The position numbers were made by a program, and so were the translations under genes. The notes beneath the pieces are model-generated. The model was not told the DNA's origin and made no database searches. It was given only the letters and a program-made list of their open reading frames with translations. From Croceicoccus marinus (GTDB taxonomy: Bacteria > Pseudomonadota > Alphaproteobacteria > Sphingomonadales > Sphingomonadaceae): a DNA stretch of 64,000 nt. Shown here piece by piece: positions 55,849 to 64,000 of this stretch. The DNA is taken from positions 282,205 to 346,204 of the forward strand of contig NZ_CP019604.1 of NCBI RefSeq assembly GCF_001661675.2. Reading direction: 5' to 3'. Numbering within the stretch: the first letter of the stretch is position 1; the number at the start of each line of letters is the position of its first letter.

Positions 55849-58268
55849 CGAGAAGCATCCGGCTCGGAGGTTGCTCGCGGCGCGGTCTTCAAACTCTGCT
55901 CGACTTGGGCAACGTTGCGAAGCGTAGAGACAAAGCTGTCGGGGTTGAGCGAGATCGAATCGATGCCTTCTTCAACCAGAAAAGCGGCGTATTCGGGATA
56001 GTTGCTGGGGGCCTGGCCGCAGATCCCGATCTTGATGCCGGCGGCGTGCGCCTGGACGATGGCTTCGCGAATCGCACGCTTTACCGCTTCATTGCGCTCA
56101 TCGAACAGGGCGGCGAGATCGCCCGAGTCCCGATCGACTCCGAGCACGAGTTGCGTGAGGTCATTGGAACCAATCGAAAATCCGTCGAAGCGCTGCGCGA
56201 ACTCTTCGGCAAGGAAGACGTTGGCGGGAATCTCGCACATCATGTAGATTTCGAGGCCGTCCCGGCCCCGCTCGAGTTCGTTCTCTTTCATCACGGCAAG
56301 CACGCGATCAGCCTCCTCGAGCGTGCGGCAGAATGGCACCATGACGACAACGTTCTCGAGACCGATCCTTTCGCGCACCGTCTTCAGCGCTCGGCATTCC
56401 AGGGCAAAACCCTCGCGATAGCGCTCGTCGTAGTAGCGCGAAGCACCGCGCCATCCGAGCATCGGATTCTCCTCTTCCGGTTCGAAAACGCTGCCGCCGA
56501 GGAGGTGGGCATATTCATTGGATTTGAAGTCGCTCAAGCGCACGATCACGGGGTGCGGGTGGTAGGGTGCTGCGAGCTTGGCGATTCCCAGCGCGAGCGT
56601 CTCGACGAAGAAGTCGACTGGGTCATCGTAGCCGCGCGTGCGCTGGCGGATCTCTCGCCGCGCCGCTGGATCGGCCACGCGGTCGGGATGGATCAGCGCC
56701 ATCGGATGGATCTTGATCAGATTGTTGATGATGAACTCCATCCGCGCAAGGCCAACTCCTCGCGCAGGCAGGCGCCACCAGCGGAAGGCGGCGGCAGGGC
56801 TGGCGATGTTCACCATCATCGCGATTCGGGTTTCGGGCAGGTCGGAAACATCCACCTGCGATGACTCGAATTCCAGGATGCCTTCGTATACAACGCCCCG
56901 ATCACCTTCAGCGCAGGAAAGCGTGATTTCCTGCCCGTCAAGCAGCAGTTCGGTGCCATGGCCCGTGCCGACGATGGCGGGCACTCCCAGTTCGCGGCTG
57001 ACGATGGCGGCGTGGCTGGTCGTGCCGCCATGATCGGTGATGATTCCGGCGGCCTTCTTCATGATCGGGACCCAGTCGGGGTCCGTCATGCCGGTCACGA
57101 GGATGGCTCCGTCGCGGAAGGTGTCGATGTCGGCGGCGCTGCGAATGGCACATACTTGACCCGAGGCAATCGCTTCGCCGATCGCCGAGCCGGTGATGAT
57201 CGGCTTTCCCTTCGTCTTCAGGCGGTAGCTCTTGATTTGGCCGGTTTGCCGGGACGACTGCACCGTCTCGGGCCGCGCCTGGACCATGTAGAGTTCGCCG
57301 GTCTCTCCGTCCTTGGCCCATTCCATGTCCATCGGCCGGCCGTAGTGGTCCTCGATCGTTGCGGCCCAGCGGCCGAGCTCCAGAATTTCCGCTTCGCTGA
57401 GAACGAAGGCCTGGCGCTCCTTCTGGGTGGTTGCAACTGTCGTGGTGCGCTCGCTCCCGCCGGTCGCGTAGATCATCTTGGTCTCTTTGGCGCCGAGCGT
57501 CTTCTCGATGATCGGGGTGTAGCGCCGGTCGTCGAGTAAGGGCTTGAAGACGAGATATTTGTCGGGATCGACCGCGCCCTGCACGACGGTTTCGCCGAGA
57601 CCCCATGCGGCGCTGATCACGGCGACGCCGGGAAATCCGGTTTCCGTATCGATCGAAAACATGACTCCCGAACCTGCCAGGTCGGAGCGTACCATCCGCT
57701 GGACGCCGATCGACAGCGCGACTTCCAGATGATCGAACCCCTGGGTTTCTCGGTAGCTGATCGCCCGGTCGGTAAACAGCGAGGCGTAGCACCGCCGGCA
57801 GGCGTCGAGCAGCGTGCGCTCACCGCGCACATTGAGAAAGGTTTCCTGCTGACCGGCAAAGCTCGCCTGGGGCAAGTCTTCAGCAGTCGCACTCGAGCGC
57901 ACAGCAACACTGATCTCATCCTGGCCGCTGCGGCGGGAAAGCTCGCGATAGGCGTCCCGGATTTCCGTGGCGATCGCCTCCGGGAATTCTCCGTCGAGAA
58001 ACAGTCGGCGGATCGTTTCGCCTGTTTCATGCAACGAGGCGTTTTCACTCTTCAATGCCGCAATGCTGGCGCGTAGCTCCGGCTCGATTTCGTTGGCAGC
58101 CACATATTCGCGAAAGGCCGCGGCGGTCGTCGCGAAGCCGCCCGGCACACGCACGCCCTTCTCCTTGAGTGTGCGTACCATCTCACCAAGCGAGGCGTTC
58201 TTGCCGCCGACGATGGGAACGTCGCCCACGTTCAGGGACTCAAACCAGGCTATGCGTTTTTCCGTCAT
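55845..58268 (-). CDS. ppsA: Phosphoenolpyruvate synthase
   Basis: An 807-residue enzyme starting MTEKRIAWFESLNVGDVPIV (ATG 58268, AGGAGCG before it). The N-terminal ATP-binding domain has VGGKNASLGEMVRTL and the Arg-rich SVAVRSSATAEDLPQASFAG. The swivelling domain carries the phosphohistidine in GGTTSHAAIVSRELGVPA (about 417). The C-terminal barrel has FSIGSNDLTQLVLGVDRDSG and GICGQAPSN. It makes PEP from pyruvate and ATP, or can run the other way under some conditions. Coupling to ldhA suggests control of the pyruvate branch point. Confidence 0.94.
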   Translation of the reverse strand: MTEKRIAWFESLNVGDVPIVGGKNASLGEMVRTLKEKGVRVPGGFATTAAAFREYVAANEIEPELRASIAALKSENASLHETGETIRRLFLDGEFPEAIATEIRDAYRELSRRSGQDEISVAVRSSATAEDLPQASFAGQQETFLNVRGERTLLDACRRCYASLFTDRAISYRETQGFDHLEVALSIGVQRMVRSDLAGSGVMFSIDTETGFPGVAVISAAWGLGETVVQGAVDPDKYLVFKPLLDDRRYTPIIEKTLGAKETKMIYATGGSERTTTVATTQKERQAFVLSEAEILELGRWAATIEDHYGRPMDMEWAKDGETGELYMVQARPETVQSSRQTGQIKSYRLKTKGKPIITGSAIGEAIASGQVCAIRSAADIDTFRDGAILVTGMTDPDWVPIMKKAAGIITDHGGTTSHAAIVSRELGVPAIVGTGHGTELLLDGQEITLSCAEGDRGVVYEGILEFESSQVDVSDLPETRIAMMVNIASPAAAFRWWRLPARGVGLARMEFIINNLIKIHPMALIHPDRVADPAARREIRQRTRGYDDPVDFFVETLALGIAKLAAPYHPHPVIVRLSDFKSNEYAHLLGGSVFEPEEENPMLGWRGASRYYDERYREGFALECRALKTVRERIGLENVVVMVPFCRTLEEADRVLAVMKENELERGRDGLEIYMMCEIPANVFLAEEFAQRFDGFSIGSNDLTQLVLGVDRDSGDLAALFDERNEAVKRAIREAIVQAHAAGIKIGICGQAPSNYPEYAAFLVEEGIDSISLNPDSFVSTLRNVAQVEQSLKTAPRATSEPDASR

Positions 58269-58796
58269 CGCTGCGCTCCTTGTGCACTCACGGCTGATAT
58301 AAATCCTATTGCCGACTACCTGCCGCGAAGCGATTTCCGACAGCGAACCAGGGACCGCTCTTGCTGCCGCGCCGGCCAAGGACAGACTATCAGTATGTCC
58401 CGGAAGGGACGCAGGGCAGCACCCGATCTTACAGTACCGCGTGGTGCGGGTCCCCCGGGAAACCGGCAAGCGGATTTCCATGTTGCTGCCAGACTCGTCA
58501 TTTCAGACGCGGAGATCGGCGCGCTTGCACGCGATTGGAGAGGGCGTTCTGGTAAGGATCGGCCCGCTGCGACGTCTCTTTGATGACGCGCCAATGCGCG
58601 TGCCTGCTGCAGATACGAGCAGTGACGAAAGACGTGACGAAGACGGTGTCGCAATTCGGACGCGGGTCGATCGGCGGACGACTTTCGGAATGTGCTGGGG
58701 CCGTGCCGCTGCCGTCGGTTGTAACATCGCAGGACAAAGCGTGAGTTGGCCGAGGCCGCGGTCATTGAATTTGTTTGCTGGAATAGGAAACTTCGA
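58269..58796. other. Divergent region between ppsA and eno
   Basis: No gene is supported in these 528 bp. Open frames exist but show no domain. The region must hold the promoters of the ppsA-ldhA operon and eno; I found no clear FNR box by eye. Confidence 0.45.
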
Positions 58797-60074
58797 ATGA
58801 AGCGAACCATTGCTGCTCTGTCGGCGCACGAGATTCTTGACTCGCGCGGTTGGCCCACGGTCAAGGTGACAGTCCGTCTGGAGGGCGGTATCACCGCAAG
58901 CGCGTCGGTGCCCTCGGGAGCATCGACTGGCCAGTTCGAGGCCCACGAACTTCGCGACGGCGATGCGGCGCGGTATGCCGGTCGCGGGGTCCTGAAGGCG
59001 GTCGCAAATGTTGAACGCGAAATCGCGGGCGCCCTCATCGGTCTGGATGTTGTCCTGCAGCCGGAAATTGATCGGTTGATGTGTGAACTCGACGGAACCG
59101 AGAACAAGGCGCGGCTCGGCGCAAACGCCGTTCTCGGTGTTTCGCTGGTGGTCGCTCGGGCCGCTGCTCAGGCGATGGAATTACCGCTCTACCAGTATCT
59201 CGGGGGTTCCACCGCCCGGCGTCTCCCGGTCCCCATGATGAACATTATCAATGGCGGCAAGCATGCCGCCAATGGGCTCCAGATGCAGGAGTTCATGATC
59301 GTACCGCATGGTGCCCCGACATACGGCGAAGCGCTGCGCTATGGTTCGGAAACCTATCATGTCCTGAGGGGGCTTCTGGAAGAGAAAGGCCTGGGTGCGG
59401 GGGTCGGTGATGAAGGCGGGTTCGCGCCCCATCTGAAAGACGAGCGTCAAGCGCTCGAGCTGATCGTCCGCGCAATTGAGGTGGCAGGCTATGAACCAGG
59501 CCGTCAAATTGCCATCGCGCTGGATCCCGCAGCGACCTCCTTCGTCAAGGACGGCGGTTATGTCCTGCCCGGGCTCGGCGGAGCGCATATGACCAGTGAC
59601 GAACTTCTGGCTGTCTACACTGACTGGATTGCCGCATTTCCGATCGTGTCGATCGAGGATGGTTTCGGCGAACAGGACTGGCCCGCCTTTGTAAAGCAGA
59701 CCCTGGCGATGGGAGACCGCATCCAGATCGTCGGCGATGACCTGTATGTTACCAATTCGCGTTTCATCCAGCGGGGCATTGATGACAAAGCCACGAACGC
59801 TGCTTTGATCAAGCCCAACCAGATCGGCACGGTTACCGAAACGGTGGCGGCGATCGAACTGTGTCGGCGAGCTGGACTGCGCTACAAATTCTCCCATCGA
59901 TCCGGCGAGACAGAAGACGACTTTATCGCAGATTTTGCCGTCGCGATGACCGGTGGTCAGTTCAAGGGCGGAGCGCCGTGTCGAGGTGAACGTCTCGCCA
60001 AGTACAATCGCTTGCTGGAAATCGAGCACCAACTCGGCGGCGAAGCCATTTTCTCATCGCCATTTGTCGCATGA
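58797..60074 (+). CDS. eno: Enolase
   Basis: A 425-residue enzyme converting 2-phosphoglycerate to PEP. Start ATG 58797 behind AGGAAA. Key regions: LSAHEILDSRGWPTVKV, SVPSGASTGQFEAHEL, PVPMMNIINGGKHAANGLQM, VGDEGGFAPHL, VSIEDGFGEQDW, GDDLYVTNSRF, the catalytic Lys in LIKPNQIGTVTET and SHRSGETEDDFIADFAVA. All metal and substrate residues I can place are intact. Divergence from typical alphaproteobacterial enolase in places (GGQFKGGAPCRGERLAKYN) suggests an accessory copy. Confidence 0.95.
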   Translation: MKRTIAALSAHEILDSRGWPTVKVTVRLEGGITASASVPSGASTGQFEAHELRDGDAARYAGRGVLKAVANVEREIAGALIGLDVVLQPEIDRLMCELDGTENKARLGANAVLGVSLVVARAAAQAMELPLYQYLGGSTARRLPVPMMNIINGGKHAANGLQMQEFMIVPHGAPTYGEALRYGSETYHVLRGLLEEKGLGAGVGDEGGFAPHLKDERQALELIVRAIEVAGYEPGRQIAIALDPAATSFVKDGGYVLPGLGGAHMTSDELLAVYTDWIAAFPIVSIEDGFGEQDWPAFVKQTLAMGDRIQIVGDDLYVTNSRFIQRGIDDKATNAALIKPNQIGTVTETVAAIELCRRAGLRYKFSHRSGETEDDFIADFAVAMTGGQFKGGAPCRGERLAKYNRLLEIEHQLGGEAIFSSPFVA

Positions 60075-60144
60075 GAGCCGCCAGGCGTCTGGATTGCCAT
60101 TACTGCGCCCTGATGATGGCCGCGAAGCTCGATCGCGCTGGGGC

Positions 60145-60851
60145 TCAGACACCATCCCGTTTAGGCAGCGGCGAGGACTTCGACCACGTCAGATGCTCGT
60201 AGACGTTTGCCCAATAAAGGCCAAATGCGCCGCCAAATAGCAACTCTTTAACTGGTATGCCGGCAGGCAGTATCCCTGACAAAGCGGGCAGATTCCAGAC
60301 CTGTTCGATATAGGTAGGCGTCGTGATCCGAAGACCGACGATAAAGATTGCGTAGAACACAAGAAAGAGAATGCCGCCGATAAACGTCTTGGCGAGGAGA
60401 TCCGGGCGGCACCAAACGGCGGCCCCAGTACCGGCCGCCATTGCAATGACCGCAGGATAGATTGGATTCCACCCAAGAGCCATGAGCGGAAAGAAAAATA
60501 GCACCGGCGTGGCCAGTGCAAGGCGGTGCAGACGGTGCCGGTGATGGGACTCGACGGGCATCGTCTCGTGCCGGCTCATCAGATTGTAGAGCACAACGCC
60601 AATGCCGCCGATGCTGAAAGAGAAAATGATACTCTCGAGGTCAAAACCGGTTTTTGGGCGAGATCGAATAGGCTGGGCGGATGCCAGTATTCAGGGACGA
60701 ATAGCGGCTCGGTCAAGCCGAGTGGCGCCGTGCCAAGTGCGGCCCGCACCATTACCTTCCGGTGCACGGGGAACGCAAGGTAGATCAGGGCAAAGGCCAA
60801 GAGGAATGCCAGCGACCACATCAACCAGACGAAATCATTGGACAGGTTCAT
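60145..60851 (-). pseudogene. Polytopic membrane protein, lycopene-cyclase-domain-like, frameshifted
   Basis: Two minus-strand frames together form one 235-residue membrane protein. The first runs from ATG 60851 to the A-run (LAFPVHRKVMVRAALG, then LFVPEYWHPPSLFDLAQK); the second continues TGFDLESIIFSFSIGGIGVV and on to PVKELLFGGAFGLYWANVYE. A base added to the five-A run (60651-60655 on the plus strand TTTTT) restores the frame. The EYWHP and FGLYW..YEH parts recall lycopene-cyclase-domain proteins; that assignment is tentative. Homopolymer loss or sequencing error explains the break. Confidence 0.7.
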
Positions 60852-61162
60852 CCTCGTTCCCTGACATTCTCGGGCACGCAGGCAAATCCTTGTCGCTCAG
60901 AGGCGGTGATGCGGTCATGCGTTAGCGGTATCGCGTTCGGGCGATGTGCGCTGTGAACCGCAGCACCGTCAATCGGCCTTCGCAACACAGCCTTTCGCAG
61001 ACGACAAGACCGAGTCTCGGATCGGACAAAAATGTTCGCCGATGATCTCGGAGACTTGCGCACACCGGTGCCGGAGTTGCCCATGCCAATGACACGGTGT
61101 TTTTGCGTAATGTGCCTTCAAGATTTTAGTTTCCGTGGTCCACGGGACTGACTTGCGGCGGT

Positions 61163-61939
61163 TTACGGCGCGATAAGACCCTGTTCGAGCGCAGCGCTGT
61201 CGTAGAGGAATACGGTGTTGGGATCCGGCAAGCCGAAATCGGTGTGCGGCGCTTCCCCGAAACGGCTCAACAGATCGCTGATGAGCGAAAGCCGGGTGTG
61301 GTGTTTGTCGTCGGCCCGCACCACCGTCCATGGTGCGGCAACGCTGTGTGTACGGGCAAGCATTTCGTTGCGAGCCGCGCTGTAGGCATCCCAGCGTTTA
61401 ATTGCTTGGTCATCCACTGGACTGAGTTTCTACTGCTTCAGCGGATCTTTCCGGCGAGCAACCAAAAGCCTTTTCTGTTCCTCCTTCGAAATATCGAGAT
61501 AATATTTGACCAACGTGACGCCGCAATGCGCGAGAAGCTGCTCAAACAGCGGCACGGGCGCCATGAATTCCTCACATTCCGCTTCCGTGCTATAGTTCAT
61601 CACCTTCTCGACGCCAGCGCGATTGTACCAGCTACGATTGAACACGACAATCTCGCCCTCAGCCGCAAGATGGTTTGCACAGCGCTGGAAATACCAGGAC
61701 CGGCGATCATGGTCCGATGGTGCACCAAGGGCCACTACTCGGGTGTCTCGAGGACTCAGATGCTTGACGATGCGCTTGATCGTGCCGTCCTTGCCGGCTG
61801 CATCGCGCCCTTCCAGAATGATCAGCAGCTTGCGGCCATCGGCGATCACCTAGCGTTGCAACGCGCTGAGCCCGATCTGAAGCGCATGGAGTTTCTCGGC
61901 GTAGCCGGGCGCAGATCTGTCCTGCTTGTTCTTGCTCAT
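61163..61939 (-). pseudogene. ppk2: PPK2 polyphosphate kinase with two in-frame UAG codons
   Basis: A 259-codon frame from ATG 61939 to TAA at 61163, complete except for amber codons at positions 30 (61850-61852) and 170 (61430-61432). Family features: Walker A LLIILEGRDAAGKDGTIKRI, LVALGAPS-like region GAPSDHDRRSWYFQRC, VVFNRSWYNRAGVE, and the C-terminal KRWDAYSAARNEMLARTHS. PPK2 enzymes phosphorylate ADP or GDP with polyphosphate. Both ambers fall where family members have Trp (LQ-x-W-V and DPLKxWKLSP), so each is a TGG to TAG change. UAG is an ordinary stop elsewhere in the window, so the gene is probably dead, unless suppressed. Confidence 0.85.
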
Positions 61940-61981
61940 ATCGATCTGACAATCTCTACTAGGGCTTCGTCCTGGGCCGTT

Positions 61982-62671
61982 TTAGAACGGGCGCCGCGGT
62001 CGCCTTTTGGGCAGATTTGGATCACCTGACCGCGAGCGCGACAGCCTGGGAATAAAACCCGGGACGCGTGCCATGTAGGCGCGATAGTCCTGGCCGAAAG
62101 CGGCGAGCGCCTCGCGCTCCTCGCTCCGGGCGAGACGCACATACATGACAACCAGGACCGGGAACATCGCCAGCGTTAGGACAGTCGGCCATTGGAACAG
62201 GAAGCCGAGCATGACGAGGATGAAGCCGTCATATTGTGGATGCCGGACGTAGGAATAGATACCTTCAGTTGCGAGCTTCTCTTGCTTCTGGGCCCGGTAA
62301 AGCCGTGCCCAACCGCTCGATATCATCCAGAAGCCACTGCCGATCAGGATGAAGCTCAGGATATGAAAGGGCCCGAAGTGAGGGTTGGCTTGCCATCCGA
62401 ACAACTCCTCGAGCAGATGGCCGGCGTCGTGCGAGAACCAGTCCACCTGCGGATAGTTGCTCTGGAGCCAGCCCGAGAGCAGGTAGATGGTCAGCGGGAA
62501 GCCGTACATCTCCGCGAAAAGTGCGACGAGAAAAGCACTGAAAGCGCTGAATGATCGCCAATCGCGCTTGGTTTGCGGTTTGAAGAAGCTGAACGCGAAG
62601 AAAATGAAGATCGCGGAGTTGAGGATCACCAGACCCCAAAGTCCATAGGCGGCGGATGCGTCGCTATGCAT
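61982..62671 (-). CDS. Isoprenylcysteine carboxyl methyltransferase-family membrane protein
   Basis: A 229-residue protein with about five membrane helices. The SAM-binding region has GIYSYVRHPQYDGFILVMLG and RLARSEEREALAAFGQDY, the signature of the ICMT/phospholipid methyltransferase-like family. GGAGAAA precedes ATG 62671. It lies 17 bp after the DUF2933 gene and 42 bp before ppk2, so it forms an operon with both. The bacterial substrates are mostly unknown; it often occurs near copper or heavy-metal genes. Confidence 0.85.
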   Translation of the reverse strand: MHSDASAAYGLWGLVILNSAIFIFFAFSFFKPQTKRDWRSFSAFSAFLVALFAEMYGFPLTIYLLSGWLQSNYPQVDWFSHDAGHLLEELFGWQANPHFGPFHILSFILIGSGFWMISSGWARLYRAQKQEKLATEGIYSYVRHPQYDGFILVMLGFLFQWPTVLTLAMFPVLVVMYVRLARSEEREALAAFGQDYRAYMARVPGFIPRLSRSRSGDPNLPKRRPRRPF

Positions 62672-62688
62672 GGCAGGTTTCTCCGGAG

Positions 62689-63000
62689 TTATCGGCGACG
62701 GGCGCTGGAATCGGTGACCTTGTGTCCGCTGTGGCGATCGCGGACCGGATTCGCGCCGTTGTTGCTGGTGCGCTGATCATCATCATCACCACCTTGGCCG
62801 CCATGACCTCCGTGTCCACCGTGCATGAACATGTGGAGCAGCGGGCAGGCCAGCAAGAGCAAAGCCCAGGGAAGTATGCTGAGCGCGTGAACCCTATGCT
62901 CGGTAAGCAGGAAATACCCCGCAATCGCTGCAAAACCGAGGAAGACGATCGGCATCCGCCATCCCCGTCTGTCGGACGCGTGCTTGTGACCTTGCCTCAT
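62689..63000 (-). CDS. DUF2933 small membrane protein
   Basis: A 103-residue protein with two hydrophobic segments (FLGFAAIAGYFLLTEH, ILPWALLLLACPLLHMFMHG) and a His/Gly repeat (HGGHGGHGGQGG) followed by acids. It matches DUF2933, a family found with copper-resistance genes. GGGAG precedes ATG 63000. Metal binding by the His repeat is likely. Confidence 0.88.
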   Translation of the reverse strand: MRQGHKHASDRRGWRMPIVFLGFAAIAGYFLLTEHRVHALSILPWALLLLACPLLHMFMHGGHGGHGGQGGDDDDQRTSNNGANPVRDRHSGHKVTDSSARRR

Positions 63001-63306
63001 ATCTTGCTCCCACTTTCGGCCTAAGGACGGTAGCCATCAAAGAAAGGAGGCCGCCTCAGCATCATGGACGCGCGATGGCTCCCCAGATTACAGTCCGCTC
63101 GGCAGAACAGGCCTTGACTTTATCGACTACCGAGCCGGGGGAAGCCGCAAAGAGTTTCCACGAACACGCTCCATTGTCGCTCCAGAAGCGGTGCGTCAGA
63201 ACGAGGACAAGGTCGTCGCCAACGTGAGAGTGTATGAGCCGCCTGACGATGTTCGTTCATCAGACCTAGTATGCCCGGTTCTCTTTTGGTGTAAGAAGGA
63301 GAGGCT

Positions 63307-63726
63307 ATGATTCGTTTGGTCATCATGGGCGCGGCCCTCATCTTTGCATCGAATGCGGCACATGCTCGGCAAACCGGAGCGCCGAATGAGGCTATCATGG
63401 GTGTTTGGGCTAACCCGTCCGGAAGTGTTCGTGTCCGGATCGAGGAATGCGGCACGAAGCTTTGCGGCGTCGTTGTTTATGCAAACGAGAAAGCGAAGGC
63501 CGACGCAGCGAAAGCCGGAACCGACGTGCTCATAGGCATCAATCTTTTCCGCGAGTTCGATCGGTACGGCCGGAACAAATGGCGCGGGAAAGTTCTGGTT
63601 CCCGATCTCGACAGAACGGTCGGCGGGGAATTGAAACCGATCAGCGCCGACACCCTCCAGGTTCATGGATGTATGTTCGGGCATGTCGGTTGCAAGAACC
63701 AGAAATGGACGCGGGTTTCAAACTGA
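63307..63726 (+). CDS. DUF2147 secreted protein
   Basis: A 139-residue protein with signal peptide (MIRLVIMGAALIFASNAAHA) and a DUF2147-like mature part: AIMGVWANPSGSVRVRIEEC, CGVVVYANEK and RGKVLVPDLDRTVGG. Four Cys are present in the mature chain. An AGGAGAGG precedes the ATG. The family is of unknown function, probably a lipocalin-like small barrel. Confidence 0.85.
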   Translation: MIRLVIMGAALIFASNAAHARQTGAPNEAIMGVWANPSGSVRVRIEECGTKLCGVVVYANEKAKADAAKAGTDVLIGINLFREFDRYGRNKWRGKVLVPDLDRTVGGELKPISADTLQVHGCMFGHVGCKNQKWTRVSN

Positions 63727-63900
63727 TGTGTACTGCCGGGAGCGTTGCAACCGCAGAGAGCACGTTGAACACGATCGTCCATTTGACGTCTGCCCTTTGC
63801 CCTGCGGGGCAGGAAAGTGAAGTGGCAAACTGATTCCCCCATCACGATAAAGGAACCGTCACCGCCTTCTCTCCATGCATTGATTAGTGGCCGATCGATG

Positions 63901-63923
63901 CGCCATATAACTCCTATATGGCG
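63901..63923. repeat. Perfect 9-bp-arm palindrome near right edge
   Basis: CGCCATATA-ACTCC-TATATGGCG. Such an AT-core, GC-flanked dyad could be an operator for the truncated ORF that begins just after it. Confidence 0.6.
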
Positions 63924-63931
63924 ATGTGTCG

Positions 63932-64000
63932 ATGTGTCGGTCAATTAAGGACATTGTTAGCGAAGCGGACCGGCTGCACAGGTCCGAGGGCGGGAGCCTC
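63932..64000 (+). CDS. Start of a CBS-like protein or fragment, runs off window
   Basis: From ATG 63932 the frame reads RSIKDIVSEADRLHRSEGGS to the window edge, very similar to the CBS region GIVSEGDLLRRTEDGS of the protein at 53819. Only this 3' part of a CBS domain is seen without the domain's beginning, so it may be a rearranged fragment rather than a full gene. Confidence 0.45.
   Translation, partial: MCRSIKDIVSEADRLHRSEGGSL

Noticed and set aside
58309..58800. 163-codon ORF between ppsA and eno.
   Set aside because: No motif, and it covers the likely promoter region of both flanking genes; probably spurious.
60641..60660. Programmed ribosomal frameshift at the A5 run of the membrane gene.
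   Set aside because: The run is short and no stimulatory structure is evident. Simple base loss or sequencing error is more likely.
61163..61939. Stop-codon reassignment (UAG as sense) suggested by ppk2.
   Set aside because: UAG ends several intact genes here (CzcD at 3589, oxidase at 25828, ABC1 at 52713), so global reassignment is not tenable.
1..64000. CRISPR arrays, tRNA or rRNA genes.
   Set aside because: No regularly spaced repeats or recognisable RNA gene sequence was seen on either strand by eye.

Overview
The window reads as an accessory, heavily rearranged stretch of a high-GC alphaproteobacterium, most likely a sphingomonad (Sphingomonadales). This rests on gene content and protein style (FecA-like TonB receptor, small Cys-bearing secreted proteins beside a Cus-type RND operon, CopAB, YnfA/MerR pair, HWE kinase). 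No rRNA, tRNA or housekeeping locus is visible, so replicon type (island or plasmid) cannot be decided. Gene order and the many mobile elements suggest acquired DNA.

Left part (1-13.1 kb), metal transport. A translationally coupled chain encodes a CDF transporter (cut by the window edge), a CaCA-type antiporter, a 59-aa His/Asp-rich peptide, a polytopic membrane protein and a second CDF. Next comes a FecA-like TonB-dependent receptor whose signal-peptide codons are split by an IS66 element with an exact 8-bp target duplication. That IS66 is itself interrupted by a 2.58-kb serine-recombinase element. A merR-ynfA pair diverges from a third CDF-like gene across a textbook MerR promoter (19-bp spacer, 9-bp palindrome arms).

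Middle (13.3-36 kb), copper/silver. There is a frameshifted SDR-membrane fusion gene, a CBS protein and a cusCBA-cusF operon in which CusB carries its own C-terminal CusF domain. A 39-aa membrane peptide and a Tat multicopper oxidase follow, then decayed pieces (copper P-type ATPase N-terminus, methyltransferase, merR-ynfA second copy) among IS256 and IS5 elements. An alcohol dehydrogenase and copAB close the section.

Right part (36-64 kb), carbon and energy. A dense set of genes covers much of an Embden-Meyerhof and fermentation route: GH65 disaccharide phosphorylase, beta-phosphoglucomutase/trehalose-phosphatase fusion, PfkB kinase, an archaeal-type (type II) GAPDH, PGK, enolase, PEP synthase and D-lactate dehydrogenase. 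With them are an FNR-type regulator with a nearby FNR box, two ECF sigma factors with an identical Cys-rich tail, an HWE histidine kinase, CBS/BON, DUF302 and DUF305 proteins, an ABC1 kinase and a PPK2 polyphosphate kinase. The ppk2 gene is broken by two in-frame UAG codons, both at positions where Trp is expected. I infer that this block is a low-oxygen or energy-stress module linked to metal stress. Isomerase, aldolase, triose-phosphate isomerase and phosphoglycerate mutase are not in the window.
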